Positions 30,688 through 42,579 of a stretch of 64,000 bases of DNA are shown piece after piece. Numbering within the stretch: the first letter of the stretch is position 1; every line of letters starts with the position of its first letter. The DNA is taken from positions 5,211,296 to 5,275,295 of the forward strand of contig NOKP01000001.1 in assembly GCA_002682825.1 (NCBI GenBank). The letters are read 5' to 3'. The translations under genes and the position numbers were made by a program. The notes beneath the pieces are model-generated. The model was given only the letters and a program-made list of their open reading frames with translations. It did not search any database and was not told where the DNA came from. Source of the DNA: Neonectria sp. B-13 (lineage: Eukaryota > Ascomycota > Sordariomycetes > Hypocreales > Nectriaceae).

Positions 30688-32554
30688 CTACGCGGCACAC
30701 CAATCCCAATGCCCTCCATCCCGTGCAAACGACAGACTCTTCACAAAGTCGCTCAACTTGCAACGTCCACGCTTACCCCCACCGCACGTCTTCAGCGACA
30801 TCGCCCGGTCGTTGATCAGCACCCGCACGTACTCTTCACTGGTGCCAGCACATTTCAACTTCTCCACGTACATGCGAGCTCCAAACGGTACAGCCCATGC
30901 CGACGAGAAGCCATGCGCGTCCGGAGCTGAAACGACGTGGTCCGTCGGTAGCTTTTTCGTCTCGTTGTACAGGCCTAGGGCTGAGAAAACGGACACCATG
31001 GTGTTGTCGTGGCTAAAATCTGCGTAAAGCGCCCTGTCTAGGGGAAACGTCTCGGGCGACGAGTCCAACGTCATGTTGGTATTCGTGTGGTCGATGACAG
31101 GTTGTTTCGTCAGTCGGGCGATGAGTTCGTTGACGTAACCAACCCCTTGCGTTGGGCCCATGAGGTTGCCGTTGCCGTAGCTGTAGTACTTGCTCAGCGT
31201 GCCATAGTAGTCGTAGCTTTGCCACTCTTCCCTAGTGAACATATCACAGAACTCCGACCTGGTAGCTCCATCGGGCGTATTGACCGTATTGAAAGGGCAC
31301 AAGTCCATCATGTAGAGAGTCTCGTCCAGCGTAAGGTTGACCCCCGGCAGGTTCTTGTTTAGTCGCTCCGCGATGGATGGAACAAATACGTCCCTCCATG
31401 CATCTGCAGCATCGTTGCCCACTTTCGAAGCCCAGCCGTCTTCGAACGTGGCGCAATTGCCGTGGGACAGGGTGTTGTTGAACCCATCTCCCTCTGGCAC
31501 GATGAGGATGTCGTCGATCTTGTTGTTCCCCGACTCTTCCTGAGAGCTATAGAAGAAGCCTTGCGTAAAGTTGTAGGAAGACATCACGACCCGCTCCGAA
31601 CCAGAAGCCCGAATGAAAGGCTCATTGTGCTGGGCTAGTTTTTCGTAACGCTTGTAGAAGGCCTTTCCAGAATCAATCAGCTGCTGTTGGCCAAATTCCG
31701 TGAGGTCCGCAGCTCCGAGGCTATAGACGTAGTCCCCCAACCAGCCGTATCCTTCGCCGTACTCGGCAACAGAGCTTTGGAGACGAGTTATGGTGGCATT
31801 GTACATCTCACTCTTATGAGCGGTGGGATGGCGTGCTCCGTGTCGTGATAGAGCCAAGCCAAAGGTGATCTCGCAGCTCTCGGGTACAGACGAGTCGATG
31901 TCCGAGGGGACAGAGAACACTGGTGAGTAGTATCCCCATATTCGCGAAATATCGGTGCAGCTCCCGTCGATCTTGCATTCTGCGGATGACGTGCACCTGG
32001 TATTGTTAGTCAGGGGCTCGGAAACCGAGATTGATGGTTTCAACGACATACCTAGAATTGACTAGTCCCCCTAGGATACACAAAAATAGGATTCCTGCGA
32101 CCGACATCTGGACGAATTTCCACCGCCTTGTATGTCGGAATTGCCTTTGGAGCTCGCCTGCTATCTGATAGCGAGCCCACAGATGATGCATCAATGTCTG
32201 TTCATCCAAAGCCCAAGGGTCCACGTCGGCAAATCCCTCCCGAGGCTGCACCCCGTTTCTGATATCATCGAGGAGGCCATCTCCACCCACTGTTCGGGGC
32301 GGGATGCTCCAGAATTTGGCCGGAATCCACGGCGCCCGACTTACGTCTAGCCGTGGCGACCAGAGTGTCCTCAACTTGACTCCAATGGGGCGCCAGAATC
32401 GAACAAGTCTAGGTTCTGGGGGCTCAATGCGGTGGAGGCCGCCTTGACGAGAAGCTGGGCGGTCCAGAGGCAACAGAAGCATCTTCTCCTCCGTGTTGCA
32501 TTCTTGATCGACGTCACCTGACAGTTCAGAAGAGGGAATATCCTGGAGCGTCAT
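30688..32554 (-). CDS. Membrane-anchored histidine acid phosphatase (phytase family)
   Basis: Exons 32052-32554 and 30688-31996 join across a 55-nt intron (GTATGT..ACCAG), giving 603 residues from the first true ATG. The N-terminus is not a signal peptide. About 146 polar residues precede one transmembrane helix at about 147-166 (FVQMSVAGILFLCILGGLV), so this looks like a type II protein with the catalytic part outside or in the lumen. The phosphatase domain has the active-site RHGARHP at 219-225, the second-site SHDNT, and many N-x-S/T sites and cysteines typical of secreted branch-2 histidine acid phosphatases. It should release phosphate from organic phosphates such as phytate, using the His nucleophile. 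Secreted phytases are common; the long cytosolic tail and anchor distinguish this one. Confidence 0.88.
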
Positions 32555-33938
32555 TGTGAATGCGACGGTGATCCGGTTCTTCACCTCGAAGCTAGGCTAG
32601 GGCGGAATAATGCTGTCGCGGATCGATGGGCTGAGTGTCAGGATAAGGCAGACGTAGGTTCCTGAGCCCTTTTCCCTAGAGTTGGGTCTTCTCGGTTTTG
32701 TTTGGTGCTATGCGACTTGGTGACGTAGGAGGTCGTTGAGTATAGCAGGTTCACCGCCACAACAAATCATCGACTCGTTGTCTCTAGTACTTTTCTCGTT
32801 TGTCGCAGATTGCGCCAGTAGGTCCAAGGCTTAGTTTGAATGAGAGAAACTGTTTCTGTGAAAAGGCAACGGCTGTGACTCTGTTGTGCGATGATGTGAA
32901 ACCTCGTTTGTCGTACTGATAATTGCGGCAACAAACTCATTCATTGGTCATGAGGGGGGCCACGTGCCTCGCGACATGTCGTGGCCATCAAGGTAAGCTA
33001 ATTAGCAGATGGCCATTCCCGCTAGATTCAGGCCTTCCGGGTATTTAGCAGGCTTCGACATCATGGTGTTGGATGCCCAACTTGCCAATGTTTGGGTTTC
33101 CAGGGAAGGGAGCCGAAGGTTGAAGCATGGAAGGATCCATCGCCGGGCGTCATGGTGGACGTAGGCAAAATGCTTAGGCGATGCGGCATTGGCACCCTGG
33201 CACGTGAGCCCAACTTACACCCGCCGATCCAAAACAGATTTCGAAATCGACGCTACCTACCAAGATCGTGGCCATCCGGTCAACTGAGTACTTCGGAAAA
33301 CTTGTTTTAGCTAGTAAGACAGACACATATCCAAATAGAACATCTCTTTCGTCGCCTAGCAGAATGACGAAAATTCCGAGCTTAATACGTGTATTGTAGG
33401 GTAGCACATTTGGCACGTATTAGGCATTCACAAGCCATGATGCATTAAGGTAAGATAGTTTACGTATGTTCTGATGAGAGTAGGCCTTGTATATCGAAAG
33501 CGATGTAATACACTGCAGTAAAGAACAAAGCGGTGAATGATTGAAAAAGCTTCTAGTGTATCGAATTTGCAAAACAAACCCAGAAGAACTTTGTCTTTTG
33601 GAACAAGAGTCAAGCCTTGGACTTTCCAGCCCTTAAGTTATAGATCTATTAGATGGTTGTGATTTTGGTTAATAGCAGATTGGACCTCGTACTCATTCAA
33701 CATGGCAAGGAAGGTTATGAAGTAGATGCCCACGAGGCTTGTTTTCAGTAATCTACCTAAACTACTCTTCAAAAAATGTTTTATGTCTATATACCCTCCC
33801 CCTCGACTCATTCAGAGACTGACCATCAACCTTGTCACTCTCCTTTTCGTCCTGAGGATGTTACTCCTCAAATCTAGCCTTTGAGAATCAAGATGGAGGA
33901 GTCAAGTCTCCGGCCACGTTTTCGAAACTCAGCACCCC
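32555..33938. other. Intergenic: phosphatase promoter and isochorismatase 3' side
   Basis: About 1.4 kb without a supported gene. The right half (33300-33900) is AT-rich with only short frames. Confidence 0.45.
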
Positions 33939-34882
33939 TTAGATCAGGGTGTCCTCACCGGGCTGGATGGTTCCGTTGGTGACAGCGGCGGCGTGGATGC
34001 GAGCGAGCCAGCCCCAGACGGGGTAGTACTGGTTCAACCAGGGGATCAGCTCCTTGGCGCCGGGGGTGTCGCGCCAGTCACGCATGAGGTCGCAGACGAT
34101 GGAGAACAGGCTGACGATCTGGACGCCGGCCTGGGCCATGCGGTCGTTGGAGATCTCGCGGACCAGAGCAGAGTTGGTGCCCGAGGCCTCGGCGTTAGCC
34201 CAGACCGAGTAGCCCTCCTCGCGCAGGGACAGGGCCAGGAAGGTGGTGCAGACGTCGGTGGTGATGCCGGCCATGATGATCTGGGTGCGGTTGTACGAGC
34301 GGACGGTGTCGCGGAACTTCTTGTTGTCCCAGGCGTTGACCTCGCCCTGGCGCTGGACGAGGGGCGAGTTGGGGTACATCTCCAGGATCTCACGGGCGAG
34401 AGGACCGTTGGGGCCTATTCGAGGTTAGTCTTTCTGCGGGCGTCTTTGAATGCGGCCTCGTCCAAAGGACCAAGTCGAGGATGGTGCTGCTTACCCTGAT
34501 CGGCGGAGGTGGTCATGACAACGGGGAGGTCGAAGACCTTGCCGAGAGCGGCGTGACCCAGAGCCTGGTCGCGGTACAGAGAAGGGTCGAAGTCACGGGC
34601 GACCTGGTACAGGCCCTCCTGGATATCAACAACGAGGAGAATCTAGATTCGACGTCAGCTCTGAAGCTTGAGGCTTAAGGAGGATATCGCAATTCAACTT
34701 ACAGCATTGTTCTTGTCAAGACGCTCGAACTTGGGGCCTGGGAGTTGTCAGCAAAGAGCCGGGTCTGGTCCGTGACTTCAAAGAGTCAAGATGGCGAATG
34801 ACGAACCCTTGGTGAGCTTGACCTTGCCAGCGAAGGCGACAGCCGAGAAGAGGCCAACGGCCAGGAAAGAAGGGAACTTCAT
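33939..34882 (-). CDS. Secreted isochorismatase-fold (YcaC-like) hydrolase
   Basis: Four exons, 34807-34882, 34703-34737, 34495-34642 and 33939-34414, total 735 nt and 244 residues; all junctions keep phase. Residues 1-18 are a signal peptide (MKFPSFLAVGLFSAVAFAG). The mature part is a cysteine-hydrolase fold: LLVVDIQEGLY with the catalytic Asp near the start, VVMTTSADQGPNGP, and the nucleophile in AGITTDVCTTFLAL. Two N-x-S/T sites (NRT, NGT) fit passage through the secretory route. Relatives of the YcaC type hydrolyse amides or similar small molecules, but the substrate is unknown. Most family members are cytosolic, so the leader is notable. A possible role is modifying extracellular small molecules, in the manner proposed for secreted fungal isochorismatases; that is inference. 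Confidence 0.85.
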
Positions 34883-36906
34883 TTTCGAGGGTAAGGTCGA
34901 GGACTGTTGAGGAGAGATGGATGCTCTGTGTTGATGGTCCGGAGTGAGTTGGAGTGATTTCGAACCAAGAGAGGAGTTGTTCGCAGCCTATATATACTCG
35001 CTCGGCTCACGACTTGTTACCTAGTCAAGGTAGCTCACAGCCGTTGAAACGGAAAGCCCTCGGGAAGCTTAATTTCCTCGTGGCAGCCGCCAATGCAGAA
35101 CAGGCCTCATGTCCATGCGGGCTCAGAGCGGGGGCGTCGGTCTGGTTCGGAGTGGGACGCAGAGGCGAGACAACTCCAAATCTCCAATAACGCGGCGATG
35201 CAGACATTCCCAGTTCCTCACCGGCAGTCAGTCAGTGGCTGCAGAGGCAGAGGCGGAGATTGCTCCTGTGTAGCGAGGCCCGATACGGAGATGGAGCGGG
35301 CTTGCATGGACAAGGCCGAGAAGGAAGGTGGTTGAGAGGCAAGCCGGCAAGGTGGTTTGAGGTGCATAGTCATCACTGGAGCTTGGCTTAGTCGTCGTTT
35401 GTCACCGATGACGATCTTCCCCGAGCCAATGGAGGGTTGCAACGGGGACTCGGAGCAAGCTGCAGGACGCCCCGTACCAGCGGCCGCCACTACTATACAG
35501 AGCGGAATTTTCTGCGAAACAAGAAAACTCCCGTCCCGGACAGCCAGAAAAGGGTGGCGGGTTGCTTATTGCAGCATTTCAAATGCACGTTTTGCCAAGG
35601 GCCCAAGTCCGCTGGGTAACGAGGATGCGCAATCCAGCTCCTCGTTTGGGCCCGATGCCCGGGTAACAAACAGTATGCAAAATGCGATGCGATGCGATGT
35701 GATGCGATGCGGTTCAACTCCTTCGCCGAGGCTACCGAACCAGGAAGCCAATACGACGCAACGCAGCAAGAAACACATACTCTAAGCCAATTGCGAAGCC
35801 CTAAAGCCGTTTACCCACGCGATGGATATTCCCGTACGCAATATCCTCCTTACCTACCCATACGAATACCTCCTAGCGAATGTCATCTCAAAGCCGAAAG
35901 TCAGACTGCTCATCTATCATTGGACAATGGCTCTGCATATGCATCACCGCCAAGTTAGTAAACCCTCTCTAATACCAGCACCGTCGGTTATGTAATCCGC
36001 AAGCCCCCAACAAGCACAAGGCAAGCTTGGTTGCAAACTTGCAGTCATCGTCTTCTAATCCTTTCTCGCGCGTGACGACTCAGCAAGGGCCCTCCTCTTT
36101 TCCTCTTAGTACCCGGTCGACCGTTGCAGTGCAACTGCTCCTACACGAACATCTCATCTAGTCCACTCAACCTGAGACACCGATGCCATTTGAGTTCTCC
36201 GCATTCCCATCGCTTCTTCGGCCGCCCTATAACTTAGTTGCAACGGCCCGTGAAAACCGGCTGTCTGTGCGTCGGTAGTGCGAGCCGAGGGATGCACCGA
36301 TGCAGCCTAACAAAGCACGTCTCTGTCCGCAGGGTCCGGAGCACGGCCGGAGCAGGGGCCGAAGCAGGGGGCCGGCCACTTCACACGATTTGGCACGCTA
36401 CCACGATGCAAGTGTAAGCTCTCTGTCAGAACTGGGCATGCTGACTGATGGCCGGTCCCCATTAAATTGTGTTGGTTTATAAGAATCCACATGCGTTGTT
36501 CTAAGCATTAAGCACATATCGTAGACTCGTAGTCTATCCATTGCCAAGCCAGTGCTTATCCAGTGCCTACTCAAAAGGCCAAGGCCTCCGCTTCCTTGAT
36601 CTCATCGTGCTCGTGCCAGAGCATTCGCCCGCCATTGTTTAACAATAAAACCCCAGCCCTCCCGGGATAAATTTTGAAGCAGAATCCCAGCCCGCCCAGA
36701 AAACCCCGCCGATTCCAGATCCGCCCCTTCTAAACCCATCGAGATGTTCCGTTCCTCATATGATTATTTACATTGACCCAATAATGCCGCTCGCATAGTC
36801 TAGCTATGAGCAACGTGTTGTATGGTACAGTGGTATCTCCAAGCCTGAATGTACACGCGTTAAACTTGCAAAGGGGGAATTCCAGTCCAAAAACAAAAAG
36901 CATGCT
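34883..36906. other. Intergenic, about 2 kb
   Basis: Promoter of the isochorismatase gene (TATATATACT near 34990 on the plus strand) and the 3' side of the next minus-strand gene. A (GATGC)n microsatellite lies at about 35682-35711. No supported gene. Confidence 0.5.
35682..35711 (+). repeat. GATGC microsatellite
   Basis: About six 5-bp units (ATGCG/GATGC) with one GATGT variant. Confidence 0.85.
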
Positions 36907-38632
36907 TCAAACAGCGACGCCGACGCTTGTGCGGCGGGGGTACAAGTCGGTCCTGCCGAAAGTGGCCGCCCGGGGAATAAGGAACTCGTCGCCCTGGCCC
37001 AGAGGCGTGCTGTCCGGAGACCAAGTTGACGGAAATGTGCGGTCATCCTCTGACTCCCAGGTGGTGATGGTGCCGAAAGATTCTGTGCTTTGGCGTCGAC
37101 CCTGTGCCTCGCCCCGCGAGACACATTGGTAGAAGCCATCCTTGCCCGTGACCGGACGGGGAAGGTTGGTAACGGAGTCGAAGGTCAGATCACCGTTGGG
37201 CTCAGCCCCAGGGAAGAGCCAGTTCGACACCCGAGAAAATGACTTCTTCTTCCTCAGCGGCGGGCGCAGCACAAGCGGCAGAGGAGGCGCAAGCGGTCTT
37301 TCCTCCCTCCTTGCCCGAGGAGGAGAAGGTGTATGGGGGCCCGTTGGCGCATCGCCAGCCGTCTTGGCTCGACGATGGGCGTTGGTATGATGCTTGATCG
37401 GGGCCGTGTGTGGGCGATCAATCCCCGAGTTGAGCCGCTCAGCGAAGGATGGAGCCGCGGGCGGCAATGCCGGCATCGCAGGCATCGACTCCAGATCTAG
37501 GCGGCTCGTTAGAAGACGGGCAACGGGGCTAGGCAAGTCTGTAAAATCCTCACCAGGCATCGTATGGGCCATGGAATGGGACGTTGACGGTCGGCTAACG
37601 GAATAAAGGCTCTGGCGCTCGATGACATCATCGATCTGCTTCTGAAGCTTTTCGACCTCGATTATAGCACCAGCAACCCGCTCCTTAATTGCGTCGACAT
37701 TCGGTGCCGTGTAAGCCCGAGATCGGGCCCGGGCCTTGGGTGGAATCAGAGGCGGCATCTCGTCCTCATGTATGGTGAATGGAGAGCTGTCTGTGGTTTG
37801 CTTGCGAGGGAAGTGGAACGACATGGACGAAAAGCTTCGTTGGTGCTCGAGAAGTTGGCGATCCGCTGACGAGTTTTCCGAAACCCTTTCGACTTGATCC
37901 GGGGTACACGGTGTGGTGTGGTCCTCGGGCCGCTTCACTTGACGGATAGGTGTAAATGGGGAGCCGAGTTCCTTCACTGCTCGCTTCTCTGACTGGTCTG
38001 GAGTCTTAGGTAGGGTGAAATCGCTTTCCGAACTCTTCTCTGTCTGGTCCCGGTCATACAGGGCGGCGGGTGCCGGTGTAGAAGGGAACTCAAAGTGAGG
38101 CAGGATGGGTGAGGGGTTGTTGTTGGGCATGTATATGCTCAACTCCAGAGGACGAAACGAGCGACGGCGAAATGGCTTGGCAGGACGCAGGTTCGAGTTT
38201 TGCGAGGGAGTTGACTCGGGGAAATCGGGAGCGGCGGTACTAATATGGCGGAAGTTGGACGGGGCCGAGATGATGGGGCGGCGGGAGGATGACGAAGATG
38301 AAGAAAGTGACATAAGTCGCCTCCTCTTAGATCCGCCCTGCTTATTGCCACTGCCCCTCGGGCTCTTCTCCAGGACATTTCGGTGATGGGATCCCATCTC
38401 TGGCGCAGCCACAGGACGGGGATGGTGAAGAGGTTGGTTGTAGATGATGGTGGCGTCTGAGGGGTGTTTCTCGTCTTGGCCCATCAGCAACTGCTCGTCG
38501 CTCAACCTGCCCAAGGGCCACGAGAGGTCGTATGAAGTAGAACCAGTAGTGAATGAGGACTTACGACCGGACCTCTTTTCGGAAGTCGTCTTTTCGGAAG
38601 AAGTTAGGGGTATGCAGCAGAGGGGGAGCCAT
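36907..38632 (-). CDS. Ser/Pro-rich disordered protein with short coiled coil, function unknown
   Basis: Exons 38565-38632 and 36907-38506 join across a 58-nt intron with strong signals (GTAAGT..GGGCAG), giving 555 residues. A longer open frame reads straight through the intron from an ATG at 38676. The spliced model instead starts MAPPLLHTPNFF and continues FRKDDFRKEVRS into LSDEQLLMGQDEKHPSD, which is far more protein-like. Most of the chain is Ser/Pro/Arg-rich (a nine-Ser run, many SP/TP sites). A short heptad region, VAGAIIEVEKLQKQIDDVIE, lies roughly mid-chain, and the C-terminal part has WLFPGAEPNG and GTITTWESEDDRTFP. I recognise no domain. Many proline-directed phosphosites suggest a regulated scaffold, but that is inference. 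Confidence 0.7.
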
Positions 38633-39093
38633 GAAGTCCAGGGGGCTTCTGCACCGTGAGCATCGGCGACTGTCATGCTGCGGGAGTTCCGGTGGAGGTG
38701 AGAGTTGTCATGCCGAGGCGGCGACTAGCGAACGAGACAATAGAGAAAAGAGAGAGATAGATGCGCGTGGAAGAACGAACGACCAACCGACCTGCGATAT
38801 GACGCAAAGCAAGGCAAGGCAGGGCAGGGCGACGTCGCAAAGAATGGGGATGAATTAGAGTATATGTAGTATGTGGTGGCCAGACCAACAAGTACAAGGA
38901 AGAATGAGAGAAGGAAGGAGGGAACAAGGCAGAGGATCAGGAAAAAGCGAAGGAGAGGAACGGGATAGGGCAGAACAAAAGAGAGGATGGGACGGGAGAG
39001 GATGAGAGTGGTTCCCGTTAGGTGAGTGAGTGGGTGTGTGTGAGCTTTGGGGTGTGCGCGTGAGAGAGCAAAACCGGAGAACGCGGCGTGGGC

Positions 39094-39122
39094 GGCGATG
39101 GCGATGGCGATGGCGATGGCGA
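39094..39122 (+). repeat. GGCGAT hexanucleotide repeat
   Basis: About five tandem copies of GGCGAT/GCGATG in non-coding DNA upstream of the minus-strand gene. Confidence 0.85.
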
Positions 39123-41170
39123 ACCAGCAGATTAGTACTCAGCAACAAAGAACTAAGAAGGGCAAGAACAAGATTTCAAGGACCCCCAATGCCCAAAGGG
39201 CAACAGCGACGACAGGGAAGGTGCAGATTGCAGATGCAAAATGCCACCCATTTCCCGGGAGAGGGCGCGCAGCTGCGACGGGAATCGGGATGGGCCATGG
39301 TCCATTATTTCGAGAAACGGGCGGGAATGGCAATCGAGTGGACGAGGGCCGCCGGATGCCATCATGGCGCAGGTGATGGGCCGGGGGTGGTCCGGTGGAC
39401 GGCCGGCCAGTCGGCGCTTAGAAGACGACTGTCACGACAAGCTGGGAGGCCGACTATTGCGGTAGCGACGATGCTAGCGCTGCGACGGGCACACCCACAG
39501 CACAGGATTGGCTTCTGTATTGTTGTGGCAGGTCCGTCAGTCTGTGCAGTAGGTACCTTGCCCACGACGTAGTATCCGGTATCCTCAGGAGGGAGGAAAG
39601 CAATTAATAGCAGGCAGCAGTTGCAGGTAGCATATAGCAGTCTCAGGTTCGAGCAGGGTCGAATACCAATAGGCGACCAGCGAACACGGGAGGGAATCAC
39701 GGAGGCAGACAACAACACTGGTGACTGGAGAAGACCTGCGCTCGTCCTCCAAGTGGATGGATGCCAGGTGCCCAGCGATGTCGTGCATCCCGTTCCCTCC
39801 TCGCCCAATGCCCTCTTCTTCATCCTGATTGGCCCGCGCCGCCCATCACCAACCCTCACACGCCGCCGCCCTTTGCCACTGAAGCCCGTCGAGGGGGGCT
39901 CGCGCGACAAGCGCATTGGCTGGGGCTGCAAGATGACCGGGTTGGCCTTCTTTTGTCGAGGCTGTGTCGTCACGCTGCCTGACGAGAACGAGGGAGAGGG
40001 GAACGAAAAGAAAAAGATGAACAATAAATCGGGTCAGAAGCTTGCTCGTGTGAGTGAACTCGACGCTTGGCGGGTTGGGTTGGTCCAAGACACGAGATAC
40101 GATACCGTGCGAATCGCGTCCCTCGGCCGCTTCATGACGACCCATACTCTCCAGTGTATTGCTGCGAACTCCAGGCTGTCGGCGCAAGCCAGCAGCTTAT
40201 TACAGTACATCACACACATGAGCTTGCATGGCTCTGTTTGGTTGGCAGATGACCCATGGAGCAGCATCACCATCTCCATCAAGCCCATCATCCATCCATG
40301 TGCATGGGGGAACATGTTCTGTGGGTGTGAGAGCTGATTACATGACCAAGAAAAGGATTGGTGGCCTTGCATTCGACCCCCGACTGACTCTCTTCTTGGC
40401 GGCCTTGTCACACCTCAGGTCCCTCGATTCGTAGACACCCGTCCGTAGACAACCCATTCGCAGACAGCTCAATCTTATTAAACTCGTCAGGGATGATACT
40501 GACACACGCACGCGCGCGCACTCTCACACTCACCTACCTCGTACTCTGACACACAAACCCTCTCTTCTCTCTCTTCGGGTTATTTCCCACCCCGGCTCGT
40601 CTCACCCAGTCAGTGGCTTTGTTTATCCCCGGACCTCTGACGTGACACCGCGGTTCGTTTCTTTTTTTGGCTTGCACCTGGTTTGGGCTCCGCCCCGGTC
40701 TCCCCGGTTGATTGGCAGATCGCGCACACAGGGGACGTGGATGCGCCAAGTACCCAATCCGCACATCGTCTGTCTTCGCCGGCTCGTTTCCATTTTCCCG
40801 TCAAATCGGTTTGCCGCACGTTTTGCTCGTCCCTTGTCGATGTGTCGCGACAGGGAGCTCGGCGCGCGCGTGTGGGCTGGGATCTCCCATTGAAACGTGG
40901 GAGCTTCAACGACGGCCTGTCTCTGGGTCTTTCATGCACTCTTCTGCACCCGTGCTGTCCCTGTTTGCCCTTTTGGGCAGGACGCTTCGTTCCATGGCGT
41001 GTCTAACGTCTAGAAACGGAATCCCAGGTTGTTTCATGCACCCCAGAACAGGTTCAGGTTCATCGCACTGTGAAGCCCTAGTGATGGTGATACCAGTGAC
41101 CAACCCCGCGAGCACGTAGTACGAGGGTCGAGAAGCCGAGAACCAAGACAATGGATACATCGGTCGCGCT

Positions 41171-41201
41171 GTGGATGGCTGTATGGCTGTATGGCTGTAT
41201 G
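41171..41201 (+). repeat. GGCTGTAT octamer repeat
   Basis: Three to four tandem copies of the 8-bp unit GGCTGTAT, the first imperfect (GTGGATGGCTGTAT). Confidence 0.85.
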
Positions 41202-41899
41202 CCGCACCCGTTCATCGCCTCATCCTTGTCCTTGACGGGCTTGGGCACTGACGCATAATCGAAACTCGCCTCGCCCTCTCCGACTTGTTATTGTTGTCTA
41301 TTGTGATTGTGATCCCGCTCATCGTGTCAGCCAGCTGTGATGCCCTCCCCTCCACGTAGGTGTTGCTGCGCCCTCGTTTTGTCTCTGAAAAGCCACCCGC
41401 GAGACTGCCATTGGGTGACCCACGTTCCCGCTTACTCACAAACTTGCCTTTTGAGTGGTGCGCACAGCACCTACAGCGAAAGCTGGAGCGGGCTGGGAAA
41501 TTCAAGGACGCGGAGACTCGTTGAAAGACTTGGAGCAGTGAGACTGGCCAGCTCCCTCCCCGGGGTCTGACAGATCACGCACTGTCATCGCCAACAGCAC
41601 TGCGGAAAATGAACTGCGTCTTTGGAAAGAGCCCATTCGAATCGTAACCCAGGATAATCGATCCAGTCTGTTCTCGGCCCTCTTCTCCCAACAAGGTTGT
41701 GAAGAGAGGCAACAGCACGGGACGGGCAGACGCCACCCAGTCAACACAGAACTGAGTCGCGGACTCATCGTGAACTCATAGAGGACTTCAAGATCATCCG
41801 CGCTCGTGATGGTGGTGCCCCTGACTTTGCCTCTCTTCTAAGAATAGGCAGGTAGCCGTTCTTTTTGCGGCCGATCTGCTGAAGGGCGGGATCCCATGA

Positions 41900-41936
41900 G
41901 GCATGGTATGGCATGGTGTGGCATGGCATGGCATGG
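41900..41936 (+). repeat. GGCAT/GGTAT pentamer repeat
   Basis: Seven to eight tandem 5-bp units of the type GGCAT with GGTAT and GGTGT variants. Confidence 0.85.
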
Positions 41937-42579
41937 ATCTAGGTACTAGGTAGTATACGTAAGGTAAGTAGGTGGTTAACGAAACCGGGACCGGGAATGA
42001 ATCGTGGAGTCTCCGGCGAATGGAGCATAGAGCATGGAGGCCGCCGTAACATCTTCACATCTTCACATGCAGATGGCTGCACACTTCTGCTCTGCTTCTA
42101 GCGCATCAGTGCTAACGCTACTCCACGCCGGCGTCCACCAGCGCGAGTGGCGATGCTCTTTTGCCGTCCGTAAAAGAACATCCGCCAAAGGCGCAGCCGT
42201 CGAGATGGTTGGCAACTTTGTCTCAGTTCCCGGCCCACGTGAGGCGTAGAGATTTTTTACCAAGTACGAAGTCGCTCAGTGCTGCGGGATGGGACATGGA
42301 GGCGGCTGTGGCGCAACTACCGGACTTGCCAGTCTTTCAGCTGCTGCACCTTCCGCTCCCACTCCACTATCGTACTTGCCTTGCCCATTTTTTCGTAGAG
42401 TTCAGCATCGGCTGTCGGATTAATGCTCCCACCGGCAACCCCACATCTCCCGTCCACCTTTACCCAGTTCGGAAGGCGGGACAGCGGTCAGCAATGGCAG
42501 TATTCCGAAATCTCAAAGAAGTTCATCGCCGAAAAGCTCCAAGCAGATCCAAGTTGCGCCAAGCTGCCCGGTACTCATC

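Larger units (their letters stand above)
38633..42579. other. 3.9 kb gene-poor region with simple repeats
   Basis: The longest empty stretch between core genes. Open frames of 200-240 residues occur on both strands (39362-40024 minus, 39621-40337 plus) but overlap each other and lack domain signals or clean splice structure. Simple repeats at 39094, 41171 and 41900, a T-run near 40661 and TAGGTAC-type words occur. It probably holds promoters and long 5' leaders of the minus gene at 38632 and of urb1. A non-coding RNA cannot be excluded. Confidence 0.45.

Noticed and set aside
38507..38676. Unspliced 589-residue model for the disordered protein
   Set aside because: It reads through an intron with strong donor and acceptor; the spliced frame gives a better N-terminus.
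39362..40337. Overlapping frames of 220 and 238 residues on opposite strands
   Set aside because: Mutually overlapping, no splice structure, no recognisable motif; most likely chance frames in GC-rich intergenic DNA.
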